DNA of 64,000 bases from Sulfitobacter sp. W027 (GTDB lineage Bacteria > Pseudomonadota > Alphaproteobacteria > Rhodobacterales > Rhodobacteraceae). Within the stretch, counting starts at the first letter, position 1. Each line of letters begins with the position of its first letter. Under the pieces are notes generated by a model. It searched no databases. It had not been told where the DNA came from and saw only the letters and a program-made list of their open reading frames with translations. The position numbers and the translations under genes were made by a program. The stretch spans positions 3,060,001 through 3,124,000 of the forward strand of contig NZ_CP083564.1 in NCBI RefSeq assembly GCF_025143985.1. The letters run 5' to 3'. This document shows, piece by piece, positions 53,945 through 63,778 of the stretch.

Positions 53945-55423
53945 ATGAAGGCTCGGCGCATTCAGCCGGCCCGTTACGGGCTATTTCTATTCGCAGCACT
54001 CTGGGTTCTGGTCATCTTACCGCTCAGCGCCATGGCTGCCCCCTATGCCGCCTATGTTATCGACGCCCGCACCGGCAAAGAAATCCACGCCGAGAACGCC
54101 GATACCCGCCTGCACCCTGCCTCTCTCACCAAGATGATGACCCTCTATATTGCCTTTCAGGCGGTGGAGCGGGGCGAACTGTCTCTCGATACGCAGGTCA
54201 CCATCTCCCAAAACGCGGCATCTGAACCGCCCAGCAAACTGGGCATGCGCCCGGGGCAAAAAATCGCCCTGCGCTACCTGATCCGCGCCGCCGCCGTGAA
54301 ATCCGCCAATGACGCCGCCACCGCTATCGGCGAAGCCATCGAAGGGTCCGAAGCCGCCTTTGCCCGCCGGATGAACCGCACCGCCAAACAGCTTGGCATG
54401 ACCCGGACTACCTTCAAAAACATGCACGGACTGACCGAAAACGGCCACCTCTCTACTGCGCGCGATATGACGGCCCTGGGCCGTCATCTGCTTTATGATT
54501 ACCCGCAGTACTACAACCTTTTCTCGCGCATCACTGCCGACGCCGGTGTGCGCAAGGTCTCGCACACAAACCGCCGCTTCCTAAGCTCTTACAAAGGGGC
54601 AGACGGGATTAAAACGGGCTACACCCGCGCTGCCGGCTTTAACCTGACCGCCTCGGCGGAACGCGGCAACGAGCGGATCATTGTTACGGTCTTTGGCGGC
54701 AACTCGACCGCCTCGCGCAATGCCAAAGTGGCCGAACTGATGGACCTCGGTTTCCGCCGCGCGCCATCTTCGGCACCTCTTAGCAAGCCAGTCCCCCCGG
54801 TCTATGCCGATGTAGAAGACACGCCCGCCGCCCCCGGCGCCGCAGGCAAAACGATCCGCCTTGTCGGAGCCGTCACCGCCTCCAAACGCCCCCAGCTCCG
54901 CCCCCGCAGCGAAGTTGTGCTCGTCGCGACCGCCACGGCACCTGACGCGACCAGCGTGGTCTCAAACAGCGATATCACAGCCGCGCTGCGCGAAGCCGTG
55001 CAGACGGCCCCCACACCGCCAGCCACGGCATCTACAGCCACGCCAGAAGCTAAAGAAGCCGAAGTGGTCCTCGCCAAGGCCCAAGCCTCCGCCCGCCCCG
55101 AACCGCGCCCGCAAGACGTGACACTGGCTGTTCAGCAAGCGGTAGAGCAGGAAATCGTAACCCGCGTTTCAACCTCTGGCGGTCGCCACTGGGGCGTGAA
55201 CGTGGGCCGTTACCCAAGCCGCTATGCTGCGGAAAAGGTACTGCTGAAAACCGCGCTGGCGGAAATGTCGACGCTGGATGGCACTCTGCGCAAAGTGGTG
55301 CAGCGCCCTCAGGGCTATGACGCGAACTTCCTTGGCATGTCCCGCGAAAGCGCCGATCTGGCCTGCCGCCGTCTCGCCGCGCGCAACGTCAGCTGCTTCA
55401 TGATTGGCCCAAGCGAAGGTTGA
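53945..55423 (+). CDS. D-alanyl-D-alanine carboxypeptidase with C-terminal SPOR-like domain
   Basis: The enzyme trims the D-Ala from peptidoglycan stem peptides in the periplasm. The 492-residue product has a signal peptide (about 1-32), then the penicillin-binding fold with S60-L-T-K63, the S-A-N motif in K-S-A-N-D-A-A, and K-T-G in G-I-K-T-G-Y-T. A Pro/Ala-rich linker at 270-400 leads to a C-terminal region that looks like a SPOR peptidoglycan-binding domain (W-G-V-N-V-G-R-Y-P-S-R-Y-A-A). The ATG at 53945 follows AAAAAGGCAGG and gives a good signal peptide. Confidence 0.93.
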   Translation: MKARRIQPARYGLFLFAALWVLVILPLSAMAAPYAAYVIDARTGKEIHAENADTRLHPASLTKMMTLYIAFQAVERGELSLDTQVTISQNAASEPPSKLGMRPGQKIALRYLIRAAAVKSANDAATAIGEAIEGSEAAFARRMNRTAKQLGMTRTTFKNMHGLTENGHLSTARDMTALGRHLLYDYPQYYNLFSRITADAGVRKVSHTNRRFLSSYKGADGIKTGYTRAAGFNLTASAERGNERIIVTVFGGNSTASRNAKVAELMDLGFRRAPSSAPLSKPVPPVYADVEDTPAAPGAAGKTIRLVGAVTASKRPQLRPRSEVVLVATATAPDATSVVSNSDITAALREAVQTAPTPPATASTATPEAKEAEVVLAKAQASARPEPRPQDVTLAVQQAVEQEIVTRVSTSGGRHWGVNVGRYPSRYAAEKVLLKTALAEMSTLDGTLRKVVQRPQGYDANFLGMSRESADLACRRLAARNVSCFMIGPSEG

Positions 55424-55461
55424 GGCGGAGCACACCGCCGCCCTCAAGCGCCCCAACCCAT

Positions 55462-55530
55462 CTTCATTCTTTCAAAAATACCCGCGGGGGAATCGCGCCA
55501 ATGGCGCGATGGGGGCAGCGCCCCCGCTAC
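55462..55530 (-). repeat. Repeated extragenic palindromic element, copy B
   Basis: In reverse orientation, this copy has the tail (TTCATTCTTTCAAAAATACC to GCGGGGG, 55462-55490), the perfect hairpin ATCGCGCC-AAT-GGCGCGAT (55492-55510) and the GGGGG/CCCCC hairpin (55511-55525). The order and spacing match copy A (11431-11499). It lies between convergent carboxypeptidase and transporter genes. Confidence 0.8.
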
Positions 55531-55554
55531 CCCTCCCCCATCAGCGACGCCTGC

Positions 55555-57135
55555 TTATCCTGCGGCCTGCAACAAAGTCCGGGTGTATTCGGTCTGCGGG
55601 TTGTCATAGAGCGCATCGACATCGCCATATTCCACCACATCGCCGCGCTTCATCACCATCACCTTATGTGACATGGCACGCACGACCTTGAGGTCGTGGC
55701 TGATGAAGAGATAGGCCAGCCCATATTTCACCTGCAGACGCCGCAACAGATCAACGATCTGCACCTGTACCGTCATGTCCAGCGCCGAAGTCGGCTCGTC
55801 CAGCACCAGCAGCTTGGGCCGCAGCACCATCGCGCGGGCAATCGCAATCCGCTGACGCTGGCCGCCCGAGAACTCATGCGGGTAGCGATCCATCGTTGCG
55901 GGGTCGAGACCAACCTCCTGCATAACTTCCGCCACCACCTCCCGTCGGTCGCGGCCCTTATCCACCTTATGAATCGCCAGCCCTTCCGAGATGATCTGAA
56001 AACAGGTCATACGCGGGCTAAGCGAGCCGAAAGGATCTTGGAACACGATCTGCATATCCGCGCGTAGTTTGCGCAGTTGCCGGGTGGACCATTTGCGTAG
56101 GTCTTCGCCGCGAAAGGTCACCTCCCCGTCCGAGCCGATCAGACGCATGATCGCCAGCGCTAGGGTGGTCTTGCCAGAGCCACTTTCACCCACAATGCCC
56201 AACGTCTCTCCGGCGCGGACCGATAGGCTCGCATCATTGACAGCCTTCACATGGCCCACGGTCCGGCGAAGGAGGCCTTTCTGAATAGGAAACCAGACCT
56301 TGAGGTTATCAGTGCGCAGCACTTCGGGCGCATCTTGGGCCACAGGCGCGGGCGCACCGGTGGGTTCGGCCCCCAGGAGTTTTTGCGTGTAGGGATGCTG
56401 CGGATTGTCGAAAATCTCGGCTGTCGGCCCTTCTTCGACGACCATCCCCTTTTGCATGACAAACACCCGGTCGGCGATCCGCCGCACGATGCCAAGGTCA
56501 TGGGTGATGAACAGCAGCCCCATGCCCATCTCGTCCTTGAGATCTTTCAATAGGTCGAGGATCTGCGCTTGAATGGTGACGTCAAGTGCGGTAGTCGGCT
56601 CATCCGCGATCAGGATGTCGGGTTTATTGGCCAGCGCCATGGCGATCATCACACGCTGCCGTTGCCCGCCGGAGAGCTGGTGCGGATAGGCGCCCATGCG
56701 GCTTTCCGCGTCGTTGATCCCGACCTGCTCGAGCAGGCTCAACACCCGCGCACGGGCCTCTGCGCCTTGCAGACCTTGGTGCAGCGCCAGTGATTCCGCC
56801 AATTGCTTTTCGATTGTGTGCAGCGGATTGAGCGAGGTCATCGGTTCTTGGAAGATAAAGGAGATGTCGTTGCCGCGCACCTTGCGCAGCAGCGTATCAT
56901 CCGCGCCGATCATCTGCTGCCCGTCATAGGTGACCGACCCATTGACCTGCGCGCTATCGCCCAAGAGCGACACAGTAGAGAGCGCCGAGACAGACTTGCC
57001 CGAACCGCTCTCACCCACCAGCGCCACAGTCTCACCGCGGTTCACGGCAAAGCTCACCCCGCGCACGGCGGGGATCAGTTGACCATCCTGCCGGAAGGAG
57101 ACTTGCAGGTCTTTGACGTCCAAAAGCGCGGTCAC
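55555..57135 (-). CDS. yejF: Oligopeptide ABC transporter ATPase, two domains
   Basis: The 526-residue product is a double ATPase, with two Walker A loops (G-E-S-G-S-G-K-S and G-E-S-G-S-G-K-T) and two signatures (L-S-G-G-Q-R-Q-R and F-S-G-G-Q-R-Q-R), and the C-terminal oligopeptide/dipeptide-transporter extension after each. It energises the YejABEF importer, which in E. coli takes up peptides and microcin C. It overlaps yejE by 4 bases. Confidence 0.95.
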   Translation of the reverse strand: MTALLDVKDLQVSFRQDGQLIPAVRGVSFAVNRGETVALVGESGSGKSVSALSTVSLLGDSAQVNGSVTYDGQQMIGADDTLLRKVRGNDISFIFQEPMTSLNPLHTIEKQLAESLALHQGLQGAEARARVLSLLEQVGINDAESRMGAYPHQLSGGQRQRVMIAMALANKPDILIADEPTTALDVTIQAQILDLLKDLKDEMGMGLLFITHDLGIVRRIADRVFVMQKGMVVEEGPTAEIFDNPQHPYTQKLLGAEPTGAPAPVAQDAPEVLRTDNLKVWFPIQKGLLRRTVGHVKAVNDASLSVRAGETLGIVGESGSGKTTLALAIMRLIGSDGEVTFRGEDLRKWSTRQLRKLRADMQIVFQDPFGSLSPRMTCFQIISEGLAIHKVDKGRDRREVVAEVMQEVGLDPATMDRYPHEFSGGQRQRIAIARAMVLRPKLLVLDEPTSALDMTVQVQIVDLLRRLQVKYGLAYLFISHDLKVVRAMSHKVMVMKRGDVVEYGDVDALYDNPQTEYTRTLLQAAG

Positions 57136-58238
57136 GAAAAGGTCTTTCTGGGGTCGAATGCGTCGCGGATACCTTCAAAGATGAAGACCAGCAGCGACAG
57201 CATGATGGCAAAGGTAAAGAAGGCCGAGAAGGCCAACCAAGGCGCTTGCAGGTTCTGCTTGGCCTGTAGCGTCAACTCGCCCAGCGACGGGGCCGAGGAC
57301 GGCAGGCCAAAGCCAAGGAAGTCGAGCGTCGCCAGCGTGGAGATCGTGCCGGTGATGATGAAGGGCAGCATCGTGAGCGTCGCCACCATCGCATTGGGCA
57401 GCATGTGGCGCAGCATGATCGTGCCGTTGCTCACGCCAAGCGCACGGGCAGCGCGGACGTATTCAAGGTTGCGCGCCCGCAGGAACTCGGCCCGCACCAC
57501 GCCCACCAGCGCAGTCCATGAGAACAGCACCAGCAGTATGACCAAAAGCCAGAAACTTCGGCCCAGAATGGCGAACATGATGATGATGACATAGAGCGAC
57601 GGGGTCGAGGACCAGATCTCGATGATGCGCTGAAAGATCAGGTCGAGCCAGCCGCCGAAGAAACCCTGCACCGCGCCCGCGAGGATGCCGATGATTGAAG
57701 CCGCCCCCGTGACAATCAGCGTGAAGACCACCGACAGTCTGAAACCATGGATCACCCGTGCCATGACATCGCGTTTGGTGCCGTCCGTGCCCAGCCAGTT
57801 CTGCCCATTGGGCGGCAGCGGTGCCGCACCGGGACGGTCGACGGCGGTGTTGAAGGAATAGGGAATGACCGGCCAGAGCGCCCAGCCCTTGTCGATCGCC
57901 TCGCCTTCTACTTCGCCATCTTCCGCATCGAGGATATAGCCCTCGGGATCGTCGAAACAGGCATCCAATCCGCCAGTGGCAATGAGGCATTGCACCTCCG
58001 GATCGCGATAGGCAGCCTCGGTCTGAAAGTCGCCCCCAAAGGCGGTTTCTGGGTAGAAGTTAAAGATCGGCGTGTAATACTCGCCGCGGTAGCTTACCAA
58101 GATCGGCTTGTCGTTGGCCACGAACTCGGCGAACAGCGAGATGCCGAAGAGGATCGCGAAGATCCACAGCGACCAATAGGCGCGGCGGTTCGCAGTAAAA
58201 TTGCGCCAGCGGCGCTGGTTCAGGGGGGACAGCGCCAT
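57132..58238 (-). CDS. yejE: Oligopeptide ABC transporter permease YejE
   Basis: The 368-residue protein has one N-terminal membrane helix, a long periplasmic part (about 45-150) and five helices in the C-terminal permease domain. The conserved EAA-type loop reads Y-V-R-A-A-R-A-L-G-V-S-N-G-T-I-M. The N-terminal R-R-W-R-N-F matches YejE-type permeases. It overlaps yejF by 4 bases and shares one base with the yejB stop. Confidence 0.94.
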   Translation of the reverse strand: MALSPLNQRRWRNFTANRRAYWSLWIFAILFGISLFAEFVANDKPILVSYRGEYYTPIFNFYPETAFGGDFQTEAAYRDPEVQCLIATGGLDACFDDPEGYILDAEDGEVEGEAIDKGWALWPVIPYSFNTAVDRPGAAPLPPNGQNWLGTDGTKRDVMARVIHGFRLSVVFTLIVTGAASIIGILAGAVQGFFGGWLDLIFQRIIEIWSSTPSLYVIIIMFAILGRSFWLLVILLVLFSWTALVGVVRAEFLRARNLEYVRAARALGVSNGTIMLRHMLPNAMVATLTMLPFIITGTISTLATLDFLGFGLPSSAPSLGELTLQAKQNLQAPWLAFSAFFTFAIMLSLLVFIFEGIRDAFDPRKTFS

Positions 58239-59329
58239 CAGCCTTCCCTCTTCTCAAAGTCGATGCGCGGATCGACGAGCACATACATCATGTCAGACAG
58301 GATGCCGACGACGAGGCCGATGAGACCAAAGATGAACAGCGTGCCAAAGACGATCGGATAGTCCCGAGCCACGGCGGCTTCAAAGCCCAAGCGCCCCAAG
58401 CCGTCGAGGCTAAAGATCGTCTCAATAATGATCGAACCACCGAAGAAGACCGAGATGAATACCGCCGGGAAACTGGCGATCACAATCAGCATCGCGTTGC
58501 GGAAGACATGGCCATAGAGAACTTTGCTCTCCGACAGTCCCTTGGCGCGGGCGGTGATGACATATTGTTTTTTGATCTCATCCAGAAAGCTGTTCTTGGT
58601 CAGCAGCGTCAGCGTGGCGAAGGCCGAGATGGTCGAGGCCAGCACCGGCAGGGTGATGTGCCAGAAGTAATCGGCCACTTTACCCAAGGGGCTCAGGCTG
58701 TCGAAATTGTCGGACGTCAGGCCGCGTAGGGGAAAAACCTGCCAATAAGACCCGCCAGCAAAAAGCACTAAGAGCAGGATCGCGAACAGAAACCCGGGGA
58801 TCGCATAGGCGGCGATGATCGCGCCCGAAGTCCATGTGTCAAAGCGGCTGCCGTCGCGCACGGCTTTGCGGATGCCGAGCGGGATTGAGATTAAGTGTGC
58901 AATGAGCGTCGACCACAGCCCCAGCGTGATCGACACGGGCAGCTTTTCCTTGATCAGATCAATCACCCCAATGGAGCGGAAATAGCTCTCGCCAAAATCC
59001 AGCCGCACGTAATTCCACAGCATGTGCAAGAACCGCTCGACGGGCGGCTTGTCGAATCCGAACTCCTTCTCCAGCTCTTCGATCAACTCAGGCGGCAGCC
59101 CGCGCGCGCCGACATAGGTGCTGTCAGACCCGCGCGCCATTGTATCCACTCCGGCATCATTATTGCCCCCGGCAAAGCCGCCAAAGACATCACCACCACC
59201 TTGAATGCGCGCGATAGCCTGCTCCACCGGGCCACCGGGGACGAATTGAACCAAGGCAAAGTTCACCAGCATAATCCCGAACAACGTCGGAATAACCAGC
59301 AACAGCCGTCTGAGAATATAGGAACCCAT
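58238..59329 (-). CDS. yejB: Oligopeptide ABC transporter permease YejB
   Basis: The 363-residue permease has six membrane helices. The first ([17 protein letters not shown]) is the family start, and the EAA loop reads [16 protein letters not shown] long periplasmic insert with the Gly-rich stretch [11 protein letters not shown] (about 45-55) follows helix one. It is 9 bases downstream of the binding-protein gene and completes the transporter. Confidence 0.94.
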   Translation of the reverse strand: MGSYILRRLLLVIPTLFGIMLVNFALVQFVPGGPVEQAIARIQGGGDVFGGFAGGNNDAGVDTMARGSDSTYVGARGLPPELIEELEKEFGFDKPPVERFLHMLWNYVRLDFGESYFRSIGVIDLIKEKLPVSITLGLWSTLIAHLISIPLGIRKAVRDGSRFDTWTSGAIIAAYAIPGFLFAILLLVLFAGGSYWQVFPLRGLTSDNFDSLSPLGKVADYFWHITLPVLASTISAFATLTLLTKNSFLDEIKKQYVITARAKGLSESKVLYGHVFRNAMLIVIASFPAVFISVFFGGSIIIETIFSLDGLGRLGFEAAVARDYPIVFGTLFIFGLIGLVVGILSDMMYVLVDPRIDFEKREG

Positions 59330-59338
59330 TTGGTCGCT

Positions 59339-61270
59339 TTACCGCAATGCGCCCGAGGCGCGCAATTGCTCTGCGCGGTCTTTGTCGTACCACCAGAAAT
59401 CAAGGTAACCCAAGGCATAGGGCGGGATGGTCTCGGGGTGGTCGTATTGGTCGTAAAAGGCGACCCAATAGCTGTCGTTGTACCACGTCGGGATCATGAA
59501 GAACTCATGCCGCAGCGCGCGGTCCAGCGCCATCAGTGCAGCATCCTCAACCTCAGCCGTTTCGGCATCAAGCGAAGCCTCAATGATGGCATCTACCAGC
59601 GGGCTGGCGAGGCCGGCAGGGTTGAAGAGGGAGAACTCCGCCGCCTCAGATCCGTAGCGCTGCGACAGCCCCGTTCCGGTGCCAAGGAAGGCAGCATAGG
59701 CGTCATAGATCATGTCATAGTCGCGGTCGCGCTCACGGGCCGTGTATTGCGAGCTGTCGACTTTTTCGAGCCGCGCATCAATGCCGATAGACTGCAGGTT
59801 GCCGACAAAATTCTCAATCACTGCGGAGATCGTCGGCGAGCCGGAGGAGTTCATCAGGAAGTTCAGCCGCAGAGGCTCACCCGCCTCGTTGACGCGCATG
59901 CCGTTCTGCACGGTCCAGCCTGCCCCTTCCAAGAGCTTGGAGGCTTGCCGCGCGTTGCGGCGGTCCAGCAGGCGGCTGGGATCGGAGGTATGCGGCACCA
60001 CAGCAGGTTCGCTCAGCATCTCAGCAGGCACCAGATCACCGAGGCTTTCCAGCAGCGCCAGTTCCGCCCCTTCGGGTGCGCCTTGAGCCATCAGCGGTGT
60101 GTCTTGGGTAAAGGAGGCGCGGTGGTTGAACAGCCCGTATTGCAGCGACTCGTTCGTCCACTCAAAGTTAAACATCAGCGCCACGGCTTCGCGCACCGCA
60201 CGGTCTTGCAGCGCCTCACGTCCAAGGTTGAAGATGATTCCCGAGGGCGTGGGGGGCGAGCCGTCGGGCAATTCCGCTTTCACGATATCGCCGTCGGTCA
60301 CCTTGGAAAAGTCGTAGCCCGTCGCCCATTTCTTGGAATCGCCCTCAGCCCGGAAGGTGTATTCTCCCGCTTTAAACGCTTCAAACGCCGAGGTGTCGTC
60401 GCTGATGATCTCCAGCCGAATCCGGTCAAAGTTCATCCGTCCCCGGTTGATCGGCAGGTCCTTGCCCCAATAATCCGGGTTGCGTTTCAACACGATGCGC
60501 TTGGTCAGATCAACACTTTCGACAACATAGGCACCCGATCCCGGGGGTGGGTCCATCCAGCTGTCTTTCAAGCCGTTACCAGTTTCTTCGAACCATTTCT
60601 TGGGCCAAGCGGGCACGCCGCCCACTGTTTCGATCAGACTGCGGCGCGAGATGCCATCGGCAAAGGTGAACTTCACGGTGTGATCGTCAATCGCCTCGAC
60701 CTCGGGGATGCGTTTGCGCACCGCATCGGCATAGGATTTCAGACCCTCGTCCAAGAGCAAGTTGTGTGAGAACACGATGTCATGTGCGGTGACCGGAGAG
60801 CCGTCCGAGAACGTCGCCTCGGGGCGCATGTGGAAGATCACCCATGATTTATCTTCGGGATACTCCAAACTTTCGCACAGCAGGCAGTAGCTTTCGCCAT
60901 AGACATCCGCCGGCAGCGACTCGCCGCTTGGTGCCTCACCCAAAAGGCTTTCGAACCCGAAGATAGAGAAGAGATGCGCGCGGCCCTTGCCGGAATAGGG
61001 GTTCATCGAATCGAGCGTGCCTACAAAGGCGAGCGAGATCTCCCCCCCCTTGGGCGCATCAGGGTTCACATAGGAAAAATGCTCATAATCCGCCGGATAG
61101 GTCAGGTCGCCGTAGAAGGAGTATCCGTGGCTCTTGATGATCTTCTGCTCCTGAGCGGCGGCCATACCGGCCAATAACACAGCCCCCGTAAGCGTCACCG
61201 TCGCAAGCCATAGCGGAAGGTTGTCGAAAACCGATGGACGGGTCGCGGCGCGGGTCTGGGCACGGGGCAT
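59339..61270 (-). CDS. yejA: Oligopeptide ABC transporter solute-binding protein YejA
   Basis: This is the periplasmic SBP_bac_5-type binding protein of the YejABEF importer. The 643-residue product has an N-terminal signal segment (T-L-T-G-A-V-L-L-A-G-M-A-A-A) and the family pattern from residue 55: F-S-Y-V-N-P-D-A-P-K-G-G. It is longer than most, as YejA-type proteins are. It is the first gene of the yejABEF operon and is divergent from the GAF kinase, with 266 bases between. Confidence 0.93.
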   Translation of the reverse strand: MPRAQTRAATRPSVFDNLPLWLATVTLTGAVLLAGMAAAQEQKIIKSHGYSFYGDLTYPADYEHFSYVNPDAPKGGEISLAFVGTLDSMNPYSGKGRAHLFSIFGFESLLGEAPSGESLPADVYGESYCLLCESLEYPEDKSWVIFHMRPEATFSDGSPVTAHDIVFSHNLLLDEGLKSYADAVRKRIPEVEAIDDHTVKFTFADGISRRSLIETVGGVPAWPKKWFEETGNGLKDSWMDPPPGSGAYVVESVDLTKRIVLKRNPDYWGKDLPINRGRMNFDRIRLEIISDDTSAFEAFKAGEYTFRAEGDSKKWATGYDFSKVTDGDIVKAELPDGSPPTPSGIIFNLGREALQDRAVREAVALMFNFEWTNESLQYGLFNHRASFTQDTPLMAQGAPEGAELALLESLGDLVPAEMLSEPAVVPHTSDPSRLLDRRNARQASKLLEGAGWTVQNGMRVNEAGEPLRLNFLMNSSGSPTISAVIENFVGNLQSIGIDARLEKVDSSQYTARERDRDYDMIYDAYAAFLGTGTGLSQRYGSEAAEFSLFNPAGLASPLVDAIIEASLDAETAEVEDAALMALDRALRHEFFMIPTWYNDSYWVAFYDQYDHPETIPPYALGYLDFWWYDKDRAEQLRASGALR

Positions 61271-61487
61271 AGGTCACTCCTTGGCGTGGCATAGTCCGGG
61301 TAGGCGTCATGTAGGCTAACGCTGTGATACGCCAAGATACAAGTTGCGAATATGTTAGGTTGACCTGTACGGGCGAACTACCGCGAAGGTTGCCCCACGC
61401 AACGGCAAAATGCCCCGCTCCCGCTCGCGGGATTGTGTAGGCCCGCGCCCTAGTAACTTCCCGGGCCAGTCCATTTCTCGCCCTAAA

Positions 61488-61514
61488 GTTAACAAATTCT
61501 TCACCCAGGTTAAC
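61488..61514. promoter_or_regulatory. Pair of GTTAAC palindromes before the GAF kinase
   Basis: GTTAAC occurs at 61488-61493 and 61509-61514, 21 bases apart, two DNA turns, and just before the start at 61537. It lies in the 266-base gap shared with yejA and could be a two-site operator. The gap holds no open reading frame that I trust. Confidence 0.35.
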
Positions 61515-61536
61515 GACGCGTAAACTGGAGCTGAGC

Positions 61537-62790
61537 ATGAGAACCTACCCGATTCCCTTTAACGAAGAAGCCCGTCTGCGCGCCGTTTTTGATGTCCCCG
61601 GCCTGACGGCTGAGAATGAAGCTCTGTTCGACACCATTTGCGAGGCCACTCGACGGCTGCTCGACTGTCCAATTGCGCATATCAGCGTCGTGGAAGAAGA
61701 CAATCAGTGGTACAAATCCGTGGTTGGCTACCCTTTGGAACCGATGCCCAAGGACACAGGCTTTTGCAGCCATACCATCATGTCGGACGCCCCCCTGATC
61801 GTCCCGGACCTCAGCAAAGATCCCCGTTTTGAGCGTCATCCAATGGTCGCCGAGGGCGGTCCACAGGCGCGTTATTACTGCGGTGTGCCGTTGATCTTGT
61901 CTTCGGGTCACCGCTTTGGCAGTCTTTGCGCACTGGACCTGCAACCGCATGAATACCCGTCTGAGAAGCAGATCGCCTTGCTTGAAGACTTGGGCCGTAT
62001 GGTTATCGCCGCACTTGAGCGCCGCCAGCCGGAAGCCCCTCACCAAGAGATCGACAGCAGCGCTGAATCTACATTCCTGACACTGGTCGGGCATGAGCTT
62101 CGCACGCCGTTGACTGTGCTTTTTGGCAGTTTGCGCATGTTGGAGGCCAAGGCTGAGCAAGGCATTAACCCGCTGCTGATCCGCTCTGCCCGGCGATCAG
62201 TCGATCACCTCAGCGCCTTGATCGAAACGATCATTTCCTACAGCAACGTCAGCACGGGCGAGCTGCGCCTGAACGAGCGTGAATGCAACCTGAGCGACCT
62301 GCTGCAATCGGTTTCGGCCCTGCACTTTGCCACCACGGATGCCACCGCCAAAACGATCACCCTGCGCGACAGCCTGCCGCTGGAAGAGATGCATATCGAT
62401 GGCGATCAGATCGAACTTGCCGTCACAGCGCTGGTGTTGAACTCGGTGCTCCACGGTGGAAGTGAGATCGCGCTTGAGACCTTCAAAGACGCGGAAGGCA
62501 ATATTGAGATTTCTGTCATCGACAACGGGTCTTTCGACGACCACGTCGATCTTGCCGAGCTGTACAAGCCCTTCGTCGTCGGCGGCGTGATGGATCACCG
62601 AAGCACAAAAGGTGGGCTAGGCCTGGGCCTGCCGCTGACCCGCAAACTGATTGAGATGCATGGCGGGGATTTTGAGGTGCACGCAGAGGAAGATCAAAGC
62701 CGCGCCGTCATCCGCCTTCCCGCTTGGCGGTGTGACATCAACGGGATCAGAGCCGCGAATGTCGACGTGCCGGTGATCGCGGCTCAGTAG
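61537..62790 (+). CDS. GAF-domain sensor histidine kinase
   Basis: The 417-residue soluble protein has a GAF domain (about residues 20-165: H-I-S-V-V-E-E-D-N-Q-W-Y-K-S, Y-Y-C-G-V-P-L) and a histidine kinase core with the H-box L-V-G-H186-E-L-R-T-P-L, N-box L-V-L-N-S-V-L and G2-type G-G-L-G-L-G-L-P. The G1 box is weak (D-N-G-S). There is no membrane helix, so it should sense a cytoplasmic signal. No response regulator adjoins. It is divergent from yejA. Confidence 0.93.
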   Translation: MRTYPIPFNEEARLRAVFDVPGLTAENEALFDTICEATRRLLDCPIAHISVVEEDNQWYKSVVGYPLEPMPKDTGFCSHTIMSDAPLIVPDLSKDPRFERHPMVAEGGPQARYYCGVPLILSSGHRFGSLCALDLQPHEYPSEKQIALLEDLGRMVIAALERRQPEAPHQEIDSSAESTFLTLVGHELRTPLTVLFGSLRMLEAKAEQGINPLLIRSARRSVDHLSALIETIISYSNVSTGELRLNERECNLSDLLQSVSALHFATTDATAKTITLRDSLPLEEMHIDGDQIELAVTALVLNSVLHGGSEIALETFKDAEGNIEISVIDNGSFDDHVDLAELYKPFVVGGVMDHRSTKGGLGLGLPLTRKLIEMHGGDFEVHAEEDQSRAVIRLPAWRCDINGIRAANVDVPVIAAQ

Positions 62791-62832
62791 GAACAGAGCG
62801 GGTGCGACCTCTGCCACGCCTGCCCACGTTGA

Positions 62833-63654
62833 TTAGCTGCCGTCGACCGTGCGGATCAGCGCATTGATTTCGGCCGCAATTACATCAGGGTGATCTTCTG
62901 GGGTGAAATGTTTGCCCCCGTCGATCCGGTGCAGCGGCGCGTTCAGGTCTTTGGCCAAACGCTCACCATACTCGATCTTTTGAAACTCATCATCGGCCCC
63001 CCAAACGATCCGCACGGGGATGTTGAGCCTGGGCAGCTTGTCCGCGATGGCCTTGGTATCTTCCACGTCCAGCGACTGTGCTTGCCGTACGAAGGCTTCG
63101 GCCTCCCCGTGTTGTGCGTAATGCGGGGCATGGGCATCATAGGCAGCCTCAGCAGCGGCGTCGGTCTCATGGCCCTTTGAGAAGATCATCTTGAGCAGTT
63201 GATGAAAAGAACCGTCAGGGGCGTGTTTCGCAACGCCCCCGGTCTTGGCCACAGCACTCACCAGCGGCACGGGCCATGAATCATAGCTGATCGCATTCGT
63301 TAGCAGCAGCCCGCTGACCATTTCCGGGTGGCGCACCGCCGCGATCTGCGCGACCCCGCCGCCAAGATCATGAGCGGCAAGAACCGCACGGCTTATGCCC
63401 TGATCTCGCATCCAAGCGACTAAATAATCGGCCTGTGCCGAGACTGATATATTGCGTCCTTCGCCCTGCGGGATCGACGCACCGTAGCCCGGCATCTCCC
63501 AAGCAAGGACCCGTCGACCTGTTATCTTCGGAGCAACGTCGCGCCATAGCGCGGGGCAGGTAGGAATACCGTGAAGCAGGATGACAGGGTCACCCGCCCC
63601 CGTCTCTTCCCACCGCATTTCGATTCCAGTGACGGTAGCTCTGTGGCTTTGCAT
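62833..63654 (-). CDS. Alpha/beta hydrolase with aspartate nucleophile
   Basis: The 273-residue protein has the alpha/beta-hydrolase fold. The oxyanion site is in L-L-H-G-I-P, the nucleophile elbow reads A-A-H-D-L-G-G-G, so the nucleophile is aspartate, and the catalytic histidine is in G-G-K-H-F-T-P-E-D-H-P. An acid candidate is in W-G-A-D-D-E-F. Aspartate nucleophiles are typical of haloalkane dehalogenases and epoxide hydrolases, and not of esterases. Substrate unknown. Confidence 0.9.
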   Translation of the reverse strand: MQSHRATVTGIEMRWEETGAGDPVILLHGIPTCPALWRDVAPKITGRRVLAWEMPGYGASIPQGEGRNISVSAQADYLVAWMRDQGISRAVLAAHDLGGGVAQIAAVRHPEMVSGLLLTNAISYDSWPVPLVSAVAKTGGVAKHAPDGSFHQLLKMIFSKGHETDAAAEAAYDAHAPHYAQHGEAEAFVRQAQSLDVEDTKAIADKLPRLNIPVRIVWGADDEFQKIEYGERLAKDLNAPLHRIDGGKHFTPEDHPDVIAAEINALIRTVDGS

Positions 63655-63722
63655 GACACGTCTCCTTTCGGTGTGGACGTTCCATGGCCCAACACCTGCT
63701 TAAAGAAGACGTTCCGCCCCCA

Positions 63723-63753
63723 ACAAAAGCAAAAGCCGCCCCTAGGGGCGGCT
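63723..63753 (-). terminator. Terminator of the cytochrome c gene
   Basis: AGCCGCCCCTAGGGGCGGCT is a perfect 20-base palindrome (63734-63753). On the minus strand it is followed by a T-rich tract (63723-63733). It lies 25 bases after the cytochrome stop. Confidence 0.88.
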
Positions 63754-63778
63754 CTCACTCACGCAATGTAGCGCGATA

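Noticed and set aside
58895..60769. A 624-codon open frame on the plus strand opposite yejB and yejA
   Set aside because: The opposite strand encodes complete transporter genes with family motifs; this frame shows Arg/His/Gln-rich shadow composition and no known domain.
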